Assembly (NCBI GenBank): GCA_937930265.1
Contig: CALGLI010000058.1
Location: 1 to 6,050, forward strand
Length of the DNA stretch: 6,050 nt
Reading direction: 5' to 3'
Origin: an uncultured Veillonella sp.
GTDB taxonomy: Bacteria > Bacillota > Negativicutes > Veillonellales > Veillonellaceae
Below the pieces are notes generated by a model. That model had not been told where the DNA came from. It ran no database searches and saw nothing but the letters and a program-made list of their open reading frames with translations. The stretch's first letter is position 1. Each line of letters starts with the position of its first letter. Shown one piece after another: positions 4,136-6,050 of the stretch. The position numbers were made by a program, and so were the translations under genes.

Positions 4136-6050
4136 ATAGGCAAGATGCACGAAAACGATTAGATGATAATGCTTGGATATGGTTTGCTGTCATCTTGAGC
4201 GTTGCCATAGGGATTACATTACGCTATGGGTATATACAAATTGTAGCGAATGATACGTATTCTAAACGATTTTCGAATCAGTTTATTACAGATAGAGTAT
4301 TGCAATCTCCACGAGGAACTATTTTTGATCGTTCTGGAAACCCCTTGGCATTGAGCGTAACAGTAAACTCTGTTAGTGCTGACCCAACGATGATGCGTGT
4401 AGTGGCTAAGAAATCTCCTGAAGAAGTGGCAGATGTATTAGCACCCTATGTGCGTATTTCCAGAGAGGAAATTATCAAAAAATTAAATGAAGATACGGCC
4501 TTTGTATGGATTGACCGACTCTTAGATGTACCCAATTCTAATGGTATAGAAGCGGCCATTAAGGAGGCAAAATATAACTTTATTACATTGCACAAGGAAA
4601 GTCGACGGTATTATCCGAATGATACGTTGTTGGCGCCCGTTCTTGGATTTGTGGGATTCAATGAAGATGGCAAAGCCGATGCAGAAGGTAAGGCAGGATT
4701 AGAGGCAGCCTTAGATGATGTGATTCGCAGTAATGAGGTAAAAGTCAGCATTTATAACGATACAGCAGGTAGACCTGTCTTTGAGTCCGTACAGTCTCAA
4801 TTTTTACCAGATCAAGAAAAATCTGTAAATCTCACCATTGATACTACGGTGCAGTTTATTGCAGAGCGTGCACTGGATAAAGCGATGGCAGATACAAAGG
4901 CTCGCAGTGCAGCCATGATTATTATGGACCCTAAAACAGGGGAAATCTTGGCAATGGCGAACAAAAATCGTGGCATGGCATCGGATGTGAATAAATTAAA
5001 GTTTGAAGACTATCGGAATAATGCGGTGGTAAGCATTTATGAACCAGGGTCTACGTTCAAACCGATTATTGCCGCTTCCGCTTTAGCAGCTGGAAAATGG
5101 CAATTAGATACAGTATACAATGATACGGGTACCATTCTAATCGATGGGCATACGATAAAAAACTGGGACGGTAAAGGTAGTGGTAAAGTTCGCTTACTGG
5201 ATATTCTAAAATATTCCATCAACACAGGTATGGTGTACTTGGGTACGACTACAGGTGGAGATATTTTGACGGATTATGTAAAACGTTTTGGCTTTGGTAA
5301 AGCGACAGGGATTGAACTACCGGCTGAGGGGGATGGCATCCTCTTTGATCCAAAGACAATGAGTAAATTAGATACTGCCACTATGTCCATCGGACAAGGG
5401 AGTGCGGTAACACCATTGCAAATGGTACAAGCCTTCGGCGCCCTAGCGAATGGCGGTAAAATGATGAAACCTCATATTATCAAATCCATTGTAAATCCGG
5501 ATGGTTCTATCTTTAAAGAAGCGAAGGATGTGGAGCAAGGTCAACCAATTCCTGAAAGTATTGCAAAACAGATTACAGATATTTTAGAGAAAGAAGTCTC
5601 CGAAGGTGGCGGACATAAAGCGTATGTAGAAGGCTATCAATTTGCTGGTAAAACAGGGACGGCACAAAAATTAGATGCTGAACATGGTGGTTATTTGAAT
5701 GGTCGCTATATTGCCTCCTTTATCGGTTATGGACCTGTAGAAGATGCTCACTTTGTGGCATTAGTTGTGATTGATGACCCGCAAGGCACATACTATGGCA
5801 GTCAAATTGCAGCGCCAGTATTCCAAGATGTGATGTCACAATTAGTGCGGTACTATAAGCTTTCACCAACTCGTAGTAAACACAATGACAAAGATAAGGC
5901 AAAAGGTGGAACTAATGTATTAGCAGTACATCGTAATAAAGATGGATCTGTGATTGTGCCGAACTTCGTGGGACATGCTTATGGGGAGGTCCGCGATTGG
6001 GTTCATGAAGCAGGATTGACATTCAAGCCAAGTGGTACGGGCTATGCCAT
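4132..6050 (+). CDS. Class B penicillin-binding protein (FtsI/SpoVD type), PASTA domain, 3' end cut off
   Basis: This D,D-transpeptidase cross-links peptidoglycan, most likely at the division septum. The window shows 639 codons with no stop before the edge. A short cytoplasmic N-terminus is followed by one membrane segment (about residues 14-32). RGTIFDRSGNPLA (61-73) opens the pedestal/dimerisation domain. The penicillin-binding domain has all three active-site motifs: STFK with nucleophile Ser307, SIN at 362-364 and KTGT at 507-510. After a Lys-rich linker (about 577-592) a PASTA domain begins near residue 608 (VIVPNFVGHAYGEVRDWVHEAGL) and is cut by the window. PASTA repeats bind peptidoglycan and are usual in SpoVD and Firmicutes FtsI-like proteins. 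The start is set by AAGGAG (4118-4123) 8 bases upstream; the ATG overlaps the cca stop by four bases (ATGA), implying coupled translation. FtsI and SpoVD cannot be separated by sequence here, so no symbol is given. Confidence 0.93.
   Translation, partial: MNRQDARKRLDDNAWIWFAVILSVAIGITLRYGYIQIVANDTYSKRFSNQFITDRVLQSPRGTIFDRSGNPLALSVTVNSVSADPTMMRVVAKKSPEEVADVLAPYVRISREEIIKKLNEDTAFVWIDRLLDVPNSNGIEAAIKEAKYNFITLHKESRRYYPNDTLLAPVLGFVGFNEDGKADAEGKAGLEAALDDVIRSNEVKVSIYNDTAGRPVFESVQSQFLPDQEKSVNLTIDTTVQFIAERALDKAMADTKARSAAMIIMDPKTGEILAMANKNRGMASDVNKLKFEDYRNNAVVSIYEPGSTFKPIIAASALAAGKWQLDTVYNDTGTILIDGHTIKNWDGKGSGKVRLLDILKYSINTGMVYLGTTTGGDILTDYVKRFGFGKATGIELPAEGDGILFDPKTMSKLDTATMSIGQGSAVTPLQMVQAFGALANGGKMMKPHIIKSIVNPDGSIFKEAKDVEQGQPIPESIAKQITDILEKEVSEGGGHKAYVEGYQFAGKTGTAQKLDAEHGGYLNGRYIASFIGYGPVEDAHFVALVVIDDPQGTYYGSQIAAPVFQDVMSQLVRYYKLSPTRSKHNDKDKAKGGTNVLAVHRNKDGSVIVPNFVGHAYGEVRDWVHEAGLTFKPSGTGYA

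Noticed and set aside
4132..6050. Evidence that the organism forms spores, from SpoVD similarity of the PBP
   Set aside because: FtsI-like and SpoVD-like proteins with PASTA domains also occur in non-sporulating Firmicutes, and no other sporulation gene is in the window.

Overview
The window looks like chromosomal DNA of an anaerobic member of the Firmicutes. The best guess is the Negativicutes (Veillonella or a relative). This rests on the two-subunit Bacillus/Clostridium-type L-serine dehydratase, Firmicutes-style AGGAGG ribosome binding sites, a moderate base composition and a PASTA-bearing FtsI/SpoVD-type transpeptidase. The genus is an inference from overall character; no taxonomic marker gene such as rRNA is present.

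There are three regions. (1) Positions 1-333 hold no gene. They contain an array of two and a half imperfect 104-bp tandem repeat units whose sequence differences tend to preserve two small stem-loops, so the unit may act as RNA. (2) Positions about 334-1019 form a compact, A+T-rich toxin-antitoxin module. It has a good sigma-70-type promoter with a 24-bp inverted repeat filling the space between -35 and -10, a DinJ/RelB-type antitoxin, a YafQ-type mRNA interferase with its catalytic histidines intact, and a strong hairpin that can terminate transcription from either side. It reads like a horizontally acquired accessory cassette. (3) Positions about 1054-6050 are a rightward housekeeping operon behind an extended -10 promoter: sdaAB and sdaAA (L-serine to pyruvate and ammonia), cca (CCA end of tRNA, with an HD domain), and a class B penicillin-binding protein that runs off the right edge inside its first PASTA domain. 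Spacing is tight throughout (8 nt, 12 nt, then a 4-nt overlap), so the four genes are probably co-transcribed and in part translationally coupled.

No wholly new system is evident. The parts most worth a second look are the structured 104-bp repeat array, the promoter-embedded operator of the toxin-antitoxin cassette, and the unusual grouping of serine catabolism, tRNA maturation and septal peptidoglycan synthesis in one transcription unit.
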